Shown here one piece after another: positions 21,977 to 33,568 of a stretch of 64,000 nucleotides of DNA; position 1 is the stretch's first letter; each line of letters starts with the position of its first letter. The stretch comes from Helichrysum umbraculigerum (lineage: Eukaryota > Streptophyta > Magnoliopsida > Asterales > Asteraceae). The position numbers and the translations under genes were made by a program. The stretch lies in the NCBI GenBank assembly GCA_949592205.1, contig CATIUR010000004.1, positions 81,629,337 through 81,693,336 of the forward strand, in the 5' to 3' direction. The notes below the pieces were generated by a model. That model worked only from the letters and a program-made list of their open reading frames with translations. It ran no database searches and was not told the origin of the DNA.

Positions 21977-24900
21977 TCAGTCTTTTGTAGGAGACTTGGA
22001 TCCTTTCTTGCTTTGTTGACTCCTTTTGTGATACTGATTTATAATCTTATACACTATATCTTTGCCTTTATCAGTCTTCACAGCCACTTGTAATTTCTTT
22101 TTGACTAAATGTTCCAAAAGTGCTAAACTAAGAACATAGTCTCTCTCTTCCAGCATATACAAGTATTTACCATTCTTTACTGCAATACTGTATACTTCAG
22201 CTCTAGCAAAATGTCTCCAGTTAACAATCATCTCAGAACACAGAAATATTTCTCCATAAAGCTCTGGTTCAAACATCATTTTTAGCCATCCCCATACATT
22301 TCTTTCAAGATCAACAGTAATCAGCTTCTCATCTTTTTCCAATGCAATCTTGTACATATCATACACATCAAATTTGTTTATCCTTTTCAGAATCTCTCCC
22401 ATTGACTTATGAAAAGTTACAACTCCATTTCTTCTTTCAATTCTGATTTCATAAGACACTTTAGGAGATTGTAAACATATTCCTTCCCATTTAATAATTT
22501 CTGAAAAGTCTTCATCACCCATATTGATGTTCTCAGATCTATCATGCTTTTCCACAATCATTTTATCTAAGATCTCCTCATCTCTATCTAAATCAGAAAC
22601 TTGATCATCTGATTCTTGAATCATTTGAAAAGATATTTTATTACCTTCAATTCTATGTTTCAAATCCACAACCTTTTGTCTTTCTTCCTTCTCCTTTTCA
22701 AGCTCTGCATCTATCAATTCATATCTTTCTTTCAACCTTCTCTGGATCTCCTTATCCTCTTTCCTTTTCTTTTCTATCCTTTCTTTTGCTTTAGGATTAA
22801 CCAACGGATCATTATCATACAATTCTTGCAATTCCTCCAATGACATTCTCCTTAATCTCATGGTTGGTATCCTATCTCCTCTCAATTTACACACCAATTG
22901 ATTTTTCAATTCTGCCCTAGTTGGTTTCTTTGCTTTCCTTTTAGCAGCTTCTCTTCCTCTCTTCTCTCTCTTACCTCTTTCAATTATCTGTTTAAATGAT
23001 ACTTGCAGAGGATTGCCTTTCTTCTTTTCAATGTAGGCATTATAGACAAAATCATCTTCCAAACCTTTAGCTTTGATCTCTGCATAGATTCTGCTTGCTT
23101 CCCTTTTCATTTTCACAACATGCCCAGATTTAAGCAATACATCCACTTCATCAACTTCTGGTACAGATGTCTGAATAGTTACAGATTTCTTCATTTCAGC
23201 GGCATTTCTCTTTTCAGCTTCAATTCTTTCCTGTTCATCCAATTCTGCTTGCATTCTTAAAGCCAGCTCATGATCATGCTCAATACTCTATGGTACTAGC
23301 TTCTCCTTTTTCTTTGGCTTTTCTTCCAATTTACCCTTACCTTTATCTTTTGGATCAATCTTGGGAAGTTTAGAATCAGGCTTAGGCAAATTAGAAGTTT
23401 CTCTAATTGAAAATGGCACCTCAATTCTTCTAGCAGTGGGAGGTCTTTGAACAGTGGTTGGTTGAGTTGTAGCAGTGGTAGGTTCTGTAGCAGTGGTAGT
23501 TGATGTAACAGTGGTTGAAGCAGTGGTTGTGGTTTGGTTTGAGTTAACAGTGGTAGGTTTAGGCTTACTACTAGCAGTGCTTTGAACACAACTAGCAGTG
23601 GCAGGTGTTGATTTTGCTGTAGTAGTGGGTAGAACCTTAGGCTTAACAGTGGGAGTTACAGATTTAGCCCTCTTTGTTGACTTGGTTTTCTTTGGTGACT
23701 CAAATCTTGCAGCTTTCATACTAGTCAATGGAATTGACTTTTTTCTTCCCATTGTCACCTTTGGTTTTTCAACTTCAGTCTCTTGCTTAACAAAAATTGA
23801 CTCCCCCTCAGTATTAGCATAATCATCATTCACTTTAATCACACCATCCTCATCACTAGCTTCCATGTGTTCAGTTTCCACACTTGCTTCTGTTTCATCT
23901 ACTACGTCTTCATCTTGTTGAACAACACTTTCAACACCCTTCTGCACATCATCCATTAACACCTCTGCATCCTTATTAGTCTCATCTGTCTTCTCAACAT
24001 TATCATTTTCATGATCACTCAACTCAGCCATAAATATATCATTCTCTGCATCATCTTTGATCTCATCTTCTCTATATTTCTCCCCTTTGTTGGAAGTGTT
24101 TTCAACACTCTCAACAACCTTACTCTCTTTCAAATACTTCACCACCACATTCTCAAGAACACTAAGTCTGTCTTTTAAATGTTCAATCACATGCTCCTGT
24201 TCTACTATCTTAGCAGCCTGCTCAGCTAGCTTTGCATCTTGAGATTTATTGACCCTTTTCTCCTTTAGCAACTTATCCCATAGCAAATCTACAGCTTCTG
24301 TCAATTGTACGTTCGTCAATTCAATAGTATTTCTAACCTCATCATCATTAGAGTGTGACCTCCTAGATGAATCATTGATAAAATCATCATCTGCCTCATG
24401 CCTAGCATGATCAGCAGAAGTCCCTTTTTTCTTGGTACTGGGACCTTCACCTGCTTCATTACCCGTAGGTTCAGCATTAGAAGTTGCCTCTGGTTGGGTC
24501 TTATTTATGTTACCACTGCCCTCCTTTGTAAGTGGACTAGTAGGAGTAGTGGCAGCCCTTCCAGAATGACCATCCAACCCCTGTTTGGTCACCTGCTGTG
24601 GTACATTTGGCTGAGACAAATGAGCAGTAGGATCCTCACTTGCCTGTTTCAATTTTCTTTTCTTGAGCTTTGATTGGGTAGGCTTGGTGGTCCCTTGTTT
24701 TCTTTTAGTACCCCCACTAGGTGTGTGTTCAGGCTCAGTTGGTTCTACTGGCCTGTCACTAAGTGGTTCAGATGTAGTTGGTGGTACTACATCTGTGGTG
24801 GAAGGAGCAGGAAGCATTGTTGAAAACAATGTTGTTGCCTTCCCAGAGAACTTCTTATTGGTATTCTTACTCATCTCTGTAAATGTTCTTGCAGAAAGAG

Positions 24901-25584
24901 TACCAACACCAATAACAGAAGATTGTGCAACCAAATCAGTAACCTGTTTATTTAAAACAAGTTGCACAAATCTTGGATACATTATAAACATATTCTTCTT
25001 TCCCTTGGTTATGTTTTTAATCATGCCATCAAGTATGTATTTGGAAAAATTATATTTTTGACCCGTAGCCAAGCACACAAGTGCATAGGCTATTTGTGTT
25101 CCAAATTCATTATTTGCAGTTCTCTTAGATGACAAACAGTGAAGAATTGTATGGATTAAAAACTTCCATTGAGGGCTAAGAATGATTTAAAAAATGTAAA
25201 ACGTGTGTAATCACCTTCATACCCCATTAATCTTAAATTGTCATACAAAACTGTGTCATCTAAAGAAGATATACCTGTGGCATCATCAAGAAGAAGAACT
25301 TCTCGTAACACTTCCTCTGTAACCACCACCTTGGTTTCTTGAACTTTTGAAAACACTTGATCTTTACCCGCAACCACTTCTAATTTGGCATTCTTCCAAA
25401 ATTCGTTTAAATGACCGCGTGAAACCCTTGGAGATACCGTAAGTGCATGATAGATATAACTAGCACATAGAAAATCAATAATTTGTATGAATTTCTGTGC
25501 CGATGGGGGTTTCATGAGAAAAGCGATCATGTTGTGTTCCTCATGAACACTCAGAGTCAAATCAGATGAAAAAGAAGAAGCCAT
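21977..25584 (-). pseudogene. Sirevirus 3' gene ('envelope-like'), intronless, with one frameshift and one TAG
   Basis: Starts at the ATG at 25584 (MASSFSSD). The first 130 residues are a globular domain shared with the plus-strand Sirevirus gene (HNMIAFLMKPPSAQKFIQII, then EVLREVL and RLMGYEGD). A frameshift near 25165-25195 leads into a long frame that stays open to 21977 except for a single TAG at 23288-23290. The middle is disordered: KLKKRKLKQ is a nuclear-localisation-like cluster, followed by a coiled-coil-like stretch, an acidic stretch, and a Thr/Pro-rich section at 23430-23650 built from the CAGTGG motif. The C-terminal 425 residues are highly charged, then globular (WGWLKMMFEPELYGEIFL). 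No membrane segment or signal peptide is seen. Function is unknown. Confidence 0.8.
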
Positions 25585-26234
25585 GAACGTAAATTGATTG
25601 TTGAAGAAGAACTGGTTTGATTGTGAATGTAATTGCAGTGGTTATATGAGAACGTAATGAAAAATTGAAGTGTTTTGGGTCTAAATACTGTTAGTTATAA
25701 GAGCAGTGCCAAGCCCTAGAAAATAGAACCAACATTGGCACTGTCCAGTATAACTGACAGTGGGAAGGTATAAGAAATACCTAACAGTGGGACACACTTG
25801 GACAATTTTTCAAACATTAAACGACAATAATACTTATAAAGCTAACAGCAGCTACTAAAACTAGCAGAGGCAACCGACCAAGGTAACCAAAACATAGTAC
25901 TAGCAGTGCCAAACAGTTAGCTTTATAAGTAAACACTTGGCTTTTTTTTTATTTTTTTTTTCACCAATAAAAAAAAATGTTAGTTCCAGCAGTAGCAATG
26001 TCTTCTGACAGTGGCTAGGAACCTGCACAGTGGTTAGCTAAAAACAAAAACAGTGGCTATAACTTTACACAAGTGTACAAGCAGTGGCAGCTTTGTAAAG
26101 ACAGTGGCAAGAATGTTTTAACAGTGGTACCAACTGAAAGCACAGTAAAGCTAACAGTGGTAAACACTTAGAACTTAAAGCACTATTCTTTATAAAGAAC
26201 CACTGTTAGTATCAATTCTAATTCCAAAAATAGT
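25585..26234 (-). repeat. Sirevirus pol-to-3'-gene spacer packed with CAGTGG motifs
   Basis: 650 bases without a gene. About fifteen copies of AACAGTGG/AGCAGTGG and close variants (plus-strand spelling) occur between 25633 and 26206, for example at 26008, 26027, 26050, 26080, 26101, 26120 and 26154. The reverse form ACCACTGTTA is at 26200. T-rich runs occur near 25942-25960. Confidence 0.75.
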
Positions 26235-29200
26235 TTAAGTTAGATTGATCATTCCAATACTGGTGACCAAAAATGTAAACCTTCCCACATCGAAAGCCTT
26301 TGTGAAAAGATCTGCATATTGATTATCAGTATGAATTTTAAAGATTTGGATCAATATCTTTTCATTACAATCTCTAATGAAATGATATCTAATTTCAATA
26401 TGTTTGGTCTTAGAATGCTTAACAGGATTGTTAATGATACTAATTGCAGAGTTATTATCAACATAAATAGGAGTATTTAGAAAGGTCAGACCATAATCGA
26501 GCATTTGATTCTGAATCCAAAGTACTTGTGCACAACAGCTTGATGCAGCAACATACTCTGCCTCTACTGTTGAAGTGGATACAGTGGTCTGCTTCTTGCA
26601 TTGCCATGACACCAATCTTTCTCCTAGAAATTGACACCCTCCCGAGGTAGACTTTCTGTCCAAATTCTCACCACCATAATCACTATCTGTGAAAGCCGTG
26701 AGTTCAAAGGAAGAACTCTATGGATACCAAAGTCCCAATTGTGGTTGACCCTTTAAATATCTAAAGATCCTTTTCACTGCATACAAATGTGATTGCTTGG
26801 GATTGGCTTGATATCTAGCACATACACACACAGCAAACATAATGTCTGGTCTGGAAGAGGTGAGATACATGAGAGAGCCAATCATAGATCTGTAGAGATG
26901 TACATCTACATCCTCCCCCTCAATATCTGCATGTAATGCCTTGTGTGTCTCCATGGGTGTGCTAGCAACTTTAGCATCTTTGTAGCCAAATCTGTCCAGT
27001 ATGTCTTTAACATACTTAACCTGGTTGATAAAGATACCATCTGACCTCTGCTTGACTTGAAGTCCCAAAAAGAAAGTAAGTTCACCTATAGAACTCATCT
27101 TGAACCTCTGATGCATTAGCTTTTCAAACTCCTTGCACAGTGCATCATTAGTAGACCCAAAGATGATATCATCAACATACACTTGTACCAATAAGATATC
27201 ATTGTGAATCTTTTTGGTAAATAGTGTCTTGTCAATGGTACCTCTGTTAAAACCATTTTCCATCAAATATTCAGATAGAGTCCCATACCAACACCTTGGA
27301 GCTTGATGTAAGCCATAAAGAGCCTTTTCTAGCCTGCATACTCTATCTGGATACTTGGGATCTTCAAATCCTGGTGGTTGACATACATAGACTTCATCTT
27401 CAATTGGACCATAAAGAAAAACACTCTTTACATCCATCTGATACACCTTGAATCCTTGATATGAAGCATATGCCAAGAACAATCAGATTGCTTCTATTCT
27501 GGCAACAGGAGCAAAGACATCATCATAATCAATGCCTTCCTCCTGTGTATACCCTTGTGCCACAAATCTTGCTTTGTTCTTAATCACTATTCCTCTTTCA
27601 TCCTTCTTATTCTTGCAGATCCACTTTGTTCCAATTGCTCTTTTTCCCTTTGGTAGATCAACTAAGGTCCACACATTCTGAATCTTAAACTGTAGCAACT
27701 CCTCCTGCATTGCTTCAATCCAACTGGGATCTTTAACAGCTTCCACTGCCTTCTTTGGTTCAACTTGAGATAAGAAACATACATATAAAGAGGTATGAAG
27801 TTCCTCTTCACTGATCTTAGTCTGTTGTCTAGTTTGTACACCAGATCCAACATCACCAATTACTTGTTCAAGAGGATGATCTCTATGAACAAAGTAATTA
27901 GATGTAGGTGTTTCATGTATCCTAGTTTCCAAGTTTGTATAATTCCCCTCATGACCAGATGTTACACTTGACCTTTCTTTTGAAATCCTTTTTGACAATG
28001 GAGTTGTGCTCATGAATTATAAATAATCCAGCCTAGCCTCCTTATCAATTTGCTTAGTTGGAGTCTGTTCAGGAACCTCATCACCCAGAATTTTAGACAC
28101 ATCTTTAGTAATTGAATCAACAACATATCTAGTATTCTCAGTGAAATTGTTAAGGTTCTTTGAAAGTTGCTGTGCTGGACTCTTATCACTCTGTTCTTCA
28201 CTCTGTTCATCACTCTGTTCATCAGAATCAAAGATATTCATGAAAGGATTCCCATCAGATTCATCACCCTCTGAACTCTTAGATGATATTGATGGATCAG
28301 TTGCAAACACTTCTGGGGGATCAGGAGACCATATTGGAAATAATATGTATTCCAATGAATCCTTCTTCTTTCCAGATGACATTCCTGATTCTGCTGCAAC
28401 TTGTCCATCCCTTGCATCTCCATTTGTACCTGTACTTGTACCTGCACTTGAATCTACATTTGGATATCTAAAAGCAGTGTTAAGTGCATCAATATCAAAC
28501 AAAGACTTATGACCTTTCCCAACAGGATTAGTTGTATTCTCATTGAAGGTTATGTTCATGGTCTCTTCTATGATCCTGGTCCTTTGATTGAATACCCTAT
28601 AAGCCTTGCTTTGAATAGAGTAACCAACAAATATACCCTCATCTACCTTGCTTTCAAACTTTCCTAAGTGATCTTTGGTATTTAAGATGGTATAAGGACA
28701 CCCAAAATATTTTAAGAAAGTAACAAGTGGTTTCTTATTAAACAGAAGTTCATATGGTGTCTTGTTATGAGGCTTAACTACTAATACCCTGTTCTGAACA
28801 TAGCAAGTTGTGCTTACTGCCTCTGCCCAGAAAGACATAGGTAGCTTTGCATCATATAGCATAGTTCTAGCTGCCTCAATTAGTGTCATATTCCTCCTTT
28901 CAGCTACTCCATTTTGTTGGGGGGTTCTAGGTGCACTAAACTCTCTCTTAATACCTTTAACTTCACAGAACTTATCCATCTCATAGTTTTTAAATTCTGT
29001 TCCATTATCACTCCTAATGATTTTAAACTTTTTATCCAATTGATTTTCCATCTTAGGGTGTGTTTGGCAACAACTTTTTAGGGGATTATTGGGTATTCTA
29101 GGAGATTGAGATTTTAATTTTAAGAATCTCAATCCCTTATAATTTCACAATCCTTGTTTGGCATAAAAAATATAATAGGGTTTATTTGAATGAGAATCCC

Positions 29201-30230
29201 TTCATTTGGAAGCTCCTCAAACTAGCTTCTTCCTAGAATCCCCATCCCCTAATTATAAAATTACAATATTACCCTTCTTTTCATTATTAAAAATTTAGAG
29301 TTGTAAAATATCATGTACTTTAATGTCATTTTACATCAATAAGCTCCAGCCCCAGCTAGTTTGCCAAACACTTATTAACAAATAATATCTCCAGCTCCAG
29401 CCTCAAATAAAAGCTCCAGCTCCAGCTTCTAACCTCCATCTCCATCTTCAGCTCCATCTCCATCTCCATCTCCAGCTAGTTTTGCCAAACACACCCTTAG
29501 TTATAAATGATCTAAGTATTTCACCTGTCTCATCTTTTGTTCTAAGAAAGAAAACCCATGTAAACCTAGTATAATCATCAATTACTACAAGGCAATAAGA
29601 CATTTTACCCATACTTCTTATGTTGGTCGGTCCAAATAAGTCCATATGCAATAAATAAAAGGGTGTGCAGTTGGTATTTACACTTTTGGACTTAAAAGAA
29701 GACTTGTGTTGTTTGCCTTTTTGACATGCAACACAATGATCATCACATGAATACACCTTTTTAGGTAAACCTCTAACAAGCTTGTTTTTAGCAAGTTTAT
29801 TAATGGTTTTGTAATTCATGTGACACATCCTTCTATGCCACAGTTCAGATTCAGTCACACTTGCTTTTGAAATAAGACATTTTAAATCAGGTTGTGGTAA
29901 CATATTTGCTAAGTCACACTTATATACATTATCTTGCCTTGGAATTCTCATTAAAATCATATCTTCAGGTATTTTGAATTCCTTGGACAAGATAAGGCAT
30001 TCAGTGTCAGTAAAATGAACTGGGTTCTTTTTATCTGTGATTTGACTCACACTTAGCAAATTATACCTCAGTTGTTCCACAAAATAAACAATATCAAAAC
30101 TTAGGATTGCTTCCAAATGCTACATATCCACCATCAAAAGATTTGAAGTCCTGTAGCTTTTCCTTATCTCCAGTCATGTGCCTTGAGCAGCCACTATCCA
30201 CATGCCATAAGCTCTTTCGCTTGCCCTGCA
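26235..30230 (-). pseudogene. Copia pol (protease, integrase, RT, RNase H) with three stops, a frameshift and a MITE
   Basis: Read on the minus strand: protease active site DSG at about 30190-30198; a frameshift with a small deletion near 30105-30125; integrase HHCC (WHRRMCH, then CVACQKGKQH), MDLFGP, SDNGTEF and GVAERRN; RT with YVDD; RNase H TDSDYGG. In-frame stops are TAA 28017-28019, TGA 27483-27485 and TAG 26718-26720, all in one frame that is otherwise open. The MITE at 29056-29496 interrupts integrase between GEILRSF and KMENQL. Length and order are normal for copia. Not functional. Confidence 0.93.
29056..29496. mobile_element. PIF/Harbinger (Tourist-like) MITE
   Basis: Perfect 15-base terminal inverted repeats GGGTGTGTTTGGCAA / TTGCCAAACACACCC, flanked on both sides by TTA, the usual Harbinger target duplication (29053-29055 and 29497-29499). 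The 441-base interior has no ORF and is rich in CTCCAGCTCCAGC- and CCATCTC-type short repeats. Removing it and one TTA restores the integrase frame. Confidence 0.92.
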
Positions 30231-30330
30231 CAAATAATCAAGAAGAGAATTAGTTTCTCTTGGGAACCCAAACCAATTTGGTTTTGGGTTTCCCACGTGC
30301 ATATTGAAAATCAACTCTCTGAAAGACAAT

Positions 30331-32949
30331 TTATTTTGATGCACTGTTGGATTTGGAAACTTTAGATGCAAGTGTGTTCTTTGGTTTCCATATCCAACTG
30401 ATATCAGACTTAACAGTGGGTATTGGCCTAACAGTGGTTACCCTTAGTCCTGTGTTGATCACTCTAGCAGTGGTAGCCTTGCTTGGTGTGAACATTCTTT
30501 TGGAATTTTTAACACTAGCAGTGGCACCATGCTTAACACTGGTAGCACGATCCACTGTTTTAGTCTTGTTCCCTTTGTTGGCTTTATTTGGTGGTACCAC
30601 TACAGCATAAGTAGCAGTGGCTGCAGTTGTACCGCTGTTAGCCTTGTTCATCTTCTTGACAGTGGCAACATGATTAACTTTTGATTTAAACTTTTGTTTA
30701 TTAATCATGTTAGCTGCTGTCCACAATGGTTTCACAACCCTATTGAAATTCTTAGGATTATGATGACAATCATGTTGAAGATGATTAGTTCTTCCACAGA
30801 TATAACAAGATTTTTCTTTTACCAAATGAAAGTTTTGCCCCAATCTTTGTTAAACCATTTGGTTCTAGTTTCTCTGATTGCCTCTTGGTGCAGTTTTATT
30901 AAGTGGTTTTGGTTCAGAAAATCTAGTTTTGCAAGCACAGTTAACATAATTATCTTTCACAGACTTAGACTCTTGTTTAACTGTTTTCCTAATATAACCT
31001 AGACCACTCCTAGATTTATTAGTTTTGCTCACATGTTCTATCTGTTGCTTAGCCTTTTCTTGAAACAGCTTCTTACCCTCTTCTAGTTTTTCACCATTAA
31101 GCTCTGAAACTAGACCAGTTATTCTTTTCTTGACCTCACATGATGAATTAGATGATTCAGATTTTATACTTTCACTCTTATCATCATCTTCAGACCAATT
31201 ACTAATTTCAATCCCATCATAATTTACAAAATCATCCAAGCTCTTGATTGGATCAGCCTTTTTAACCTCATCTGACATTCCTTCCTTAAGTGAATTGATA
31301 TCAATATCAGTTTTAGGAGGAAAGTAGGTGTGATTATAAGGAGGGGGCATAGTATTATACCCTAATCCAGTCTTAAGTTTGTCATGAATTTGTGAATTTA
31401 TGATCTTATCCACACTCTTAGATGCATATTCTAAGTTACTTACATTAAGTCTAATGCTATCCCTCTCACATGTGACTTCTGCAAGTTTCTTAGTTAACAC
31501 TTCCACTTTATCTTTGAAATTATCTCTCTCCCATTTAGCATATTCAATGTCATATTTATATTGTGTTGCATTGACCTCATATGCTTTTATTTGTTTTTCC
31601 AGATTCTCAATAGTTAAAGTAGTGTGTTTATTTTTGATTTCCCATTGTTTAAGTTCATCACACACTCTTAAATTATGATCCCTGTAATGTTTAACAGCTT
31701 GTTTGCAAACAACAGAACATAATTTAACTTGTACCTCATAATGAACATCTGACTTCTTGTCAGATTCAGCAATGGCCATAAGACAATGATTCTTCTCCAC
31801 ATGTTCCTCTTGATCACTCCAGTCAAATCCTAATCCATCTTGAGACACCAATGCATTAGATGTGCCTCCTTGAACTGGTATGTTTCTCCTATGCACATTC
31901 TGCTCTTGTCTTGGACTCCTACATTCCCTTGCAAAGTGCCCCATCTTATGACAATTGAAGCACTCTATTTTACTCTTATCAAACCAACTTGCATCATTCC
32001 TTTTGTATGCAAAGTTGTTTCTTCCAGTTCTCTTTATAAATCTCTTTGCCCTCTGAGTGATCAAAGCAATCTGCAATTTAATATCCATCTCCTCTAAATC
32101 ATCTCCATCAAATTGGTCTAAATCTTCATTAGTAAGTGAAGAATTCACATTACTAGCAAAGAATGATTCCAACATCTGATCATTAGAGCTATTTGATAAT
32201 GATCCACCTCCTCCTGAAACATAGGTAGAGCTCTTGTGACTTGACTCTACTTTTGTCCCATCCAAAGACATAAAAGCAGCATTGTGACTGTATCCAGATG
32301 TCTGCTTCTTACTCTCTATCTCTGGTTCAAAATTTCTCAAGTCATTGTATATATCTTCCAACTCCTTTGTGTCCAAGTCTACACTTTGCCTTAGGCCAAC
32401 TGTATAGATTGTCCACTCTTCACTTAATGACCTTAGAAACTTTCTGTTAAGATCATCCTGATCAATCTTAACACCATGATTTTCTAGTTCACCAACTAGC
32501 TTCGTAAACCTGTCAAAAGTCTGAGTCAAGGTTTCAGACTTTACAGAACCAAAGTTCTCATACTGTTGTTTGAGAAGAGACCTTTTATTCTTCCTGGTGC
32601 TAGCATTACCACCAAATTGCTTCTCAATAGCTTCCATTAAAACCTTAGCATCTTCACAGCTTTCAAATCTTCTTTGATATTCATTGGGAATAGAAAGAAG
32701 TAAAGTACTAAGAGCTTTGCATTCTGTAGATCTAACTTTGCGTTCTGCATCAGATGTTGGTGGTGGTCTCTTTTGTCTGACACCATCTCCATCAACTGGA
32801 TAGTCTAGACCATTGACAACAATATCCCACATCTGGTAATCAACCAGAAGCATATATTGTTTGATTCTGACTTTCCACAAGTCAAATTCATCAGGCTTAA
32901 GCATTGGAATTTTCGTTGCCTGAATACCTTCATTATTCTCTGTTGCCAT
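30331..32949 (-). pseudogene. Sirevirus gag with two CCHC knuckles, two stops near the C-terminus
   Basis: Start at ATG 32949 (MATENNEG); an earlier in-frame ATG at 32976 gives nine more residues. A copia gag domain (UBN2-like) covers about residues 20-240 (LWKVRIKQYMLLVDYQMW, then LTQTFDRFTKLVGELENHG and LNRKFLRSLSEEW). The first knuckle is CFNCHKMGHFAREC (around 31925-31966). A long coiled-coil-like region follows. Two close stops (30865-30867 and about 30850-30852) precede a second knuckle, CYICGRTNHLQHDC, in the same frame. The tail (30410-30660) is Thr/Val/Ala-rich and built on CAGTGG motifs. Gag packages the element RNA; two knuckles and a coiled coil are unusual for copia but known in Sireviruses. 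Confidence 0.88.
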
Positions 32950-33010
32950 TGCTATAACTTGTTCAGAAAACTTCAAACTTCAAACTTCTTGAATATCAAA
33001 ACAAAAACTT

Positions 33011-33022
33011 GCTCTGATACCA
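33011..33022 (-). promoter_or_regulatory. Primer-binding site (tRNA-iMet)
   Basis: Minus-strand TGGTATCAGAGC, complementary to the plant initiator tRNA-Met 3' end, two bases inside the 5' LTR. It defines the direction of the element. Confidence 0.95.
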
Positions 33023-33024
33023 CT

Positions 33025-33568
33025 TGATAATCCCTTAACGATCTTTATATTATTGTTTTGAATTAAATTGTTAATATGTTGCGGAATAACAATTAACAAC
33101 TATCAAGAAGATTATTTAAGTAACATGCACGTAAAATAACTATCACCAAAAGCTTCAATATTATTATATGAGTAATACGAATACACTTGAGTATTAGGGT
33201 TTTCACCTTGAAGCTAATCGTAACCTATGTTGTAATCTCTATCTAACTTAGGCTACCAGGATCTCTATTTATAATACATAGAGTCCTATGTAATCTGTAG
33301 TTATTATGGTATACGTATTTATCCCATAAATAACTCTAACAAACTAACCGACTCATTAATTACATTAACAGTGGCTACGTGTATTCTCCACTAACAGTGG
33401 TTTACAAAATATACTTCACGAATTCTCTAAGTATATAACTAACAGTGGCTGCAATACAATCATACTAGCAGTGGCTAGTCTTCAACTCTTCTAACAGCGG
33501 CAGTCATAAACACTAACAGTGGCAAGCATTTCACTCAACACTTAATCAAATCTGCTCAGATCCCAACA
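33025..33568 (-). repeat. 5' LTR of the minus-strand Sirevirus
   Basis: Same length and ends as 21379-21922, with roughly ten differences by eye. TATA box TATAAATAGAG (minus strand) at 33263-33273. The CAGTGG motifs are conserved in position. Confidence 0.93.

Larger units (their letters stand above)
21379..33568 (-). mobile_element. Ty1/copia Sirevirus, complete with both LTRs, decayed
   Basis: Two 544-base LTRs (21379-21922 and 33025-33568) differ at roughly ten positions by eye. Inside, on the minus strand, are an iMet-type PBS, gag, protease, integrase, RT, RNase H, a spacer, the 3' gene and a PPT. The insertion site is in the host Tekay RNase H; TSD GTTGT (left) / CTTGT (right) matches at four of five bases. 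Several in-frame stops, two frameshifts and a MITE mean this copy is dead, but its structure is complete. Confidence 0.93.
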
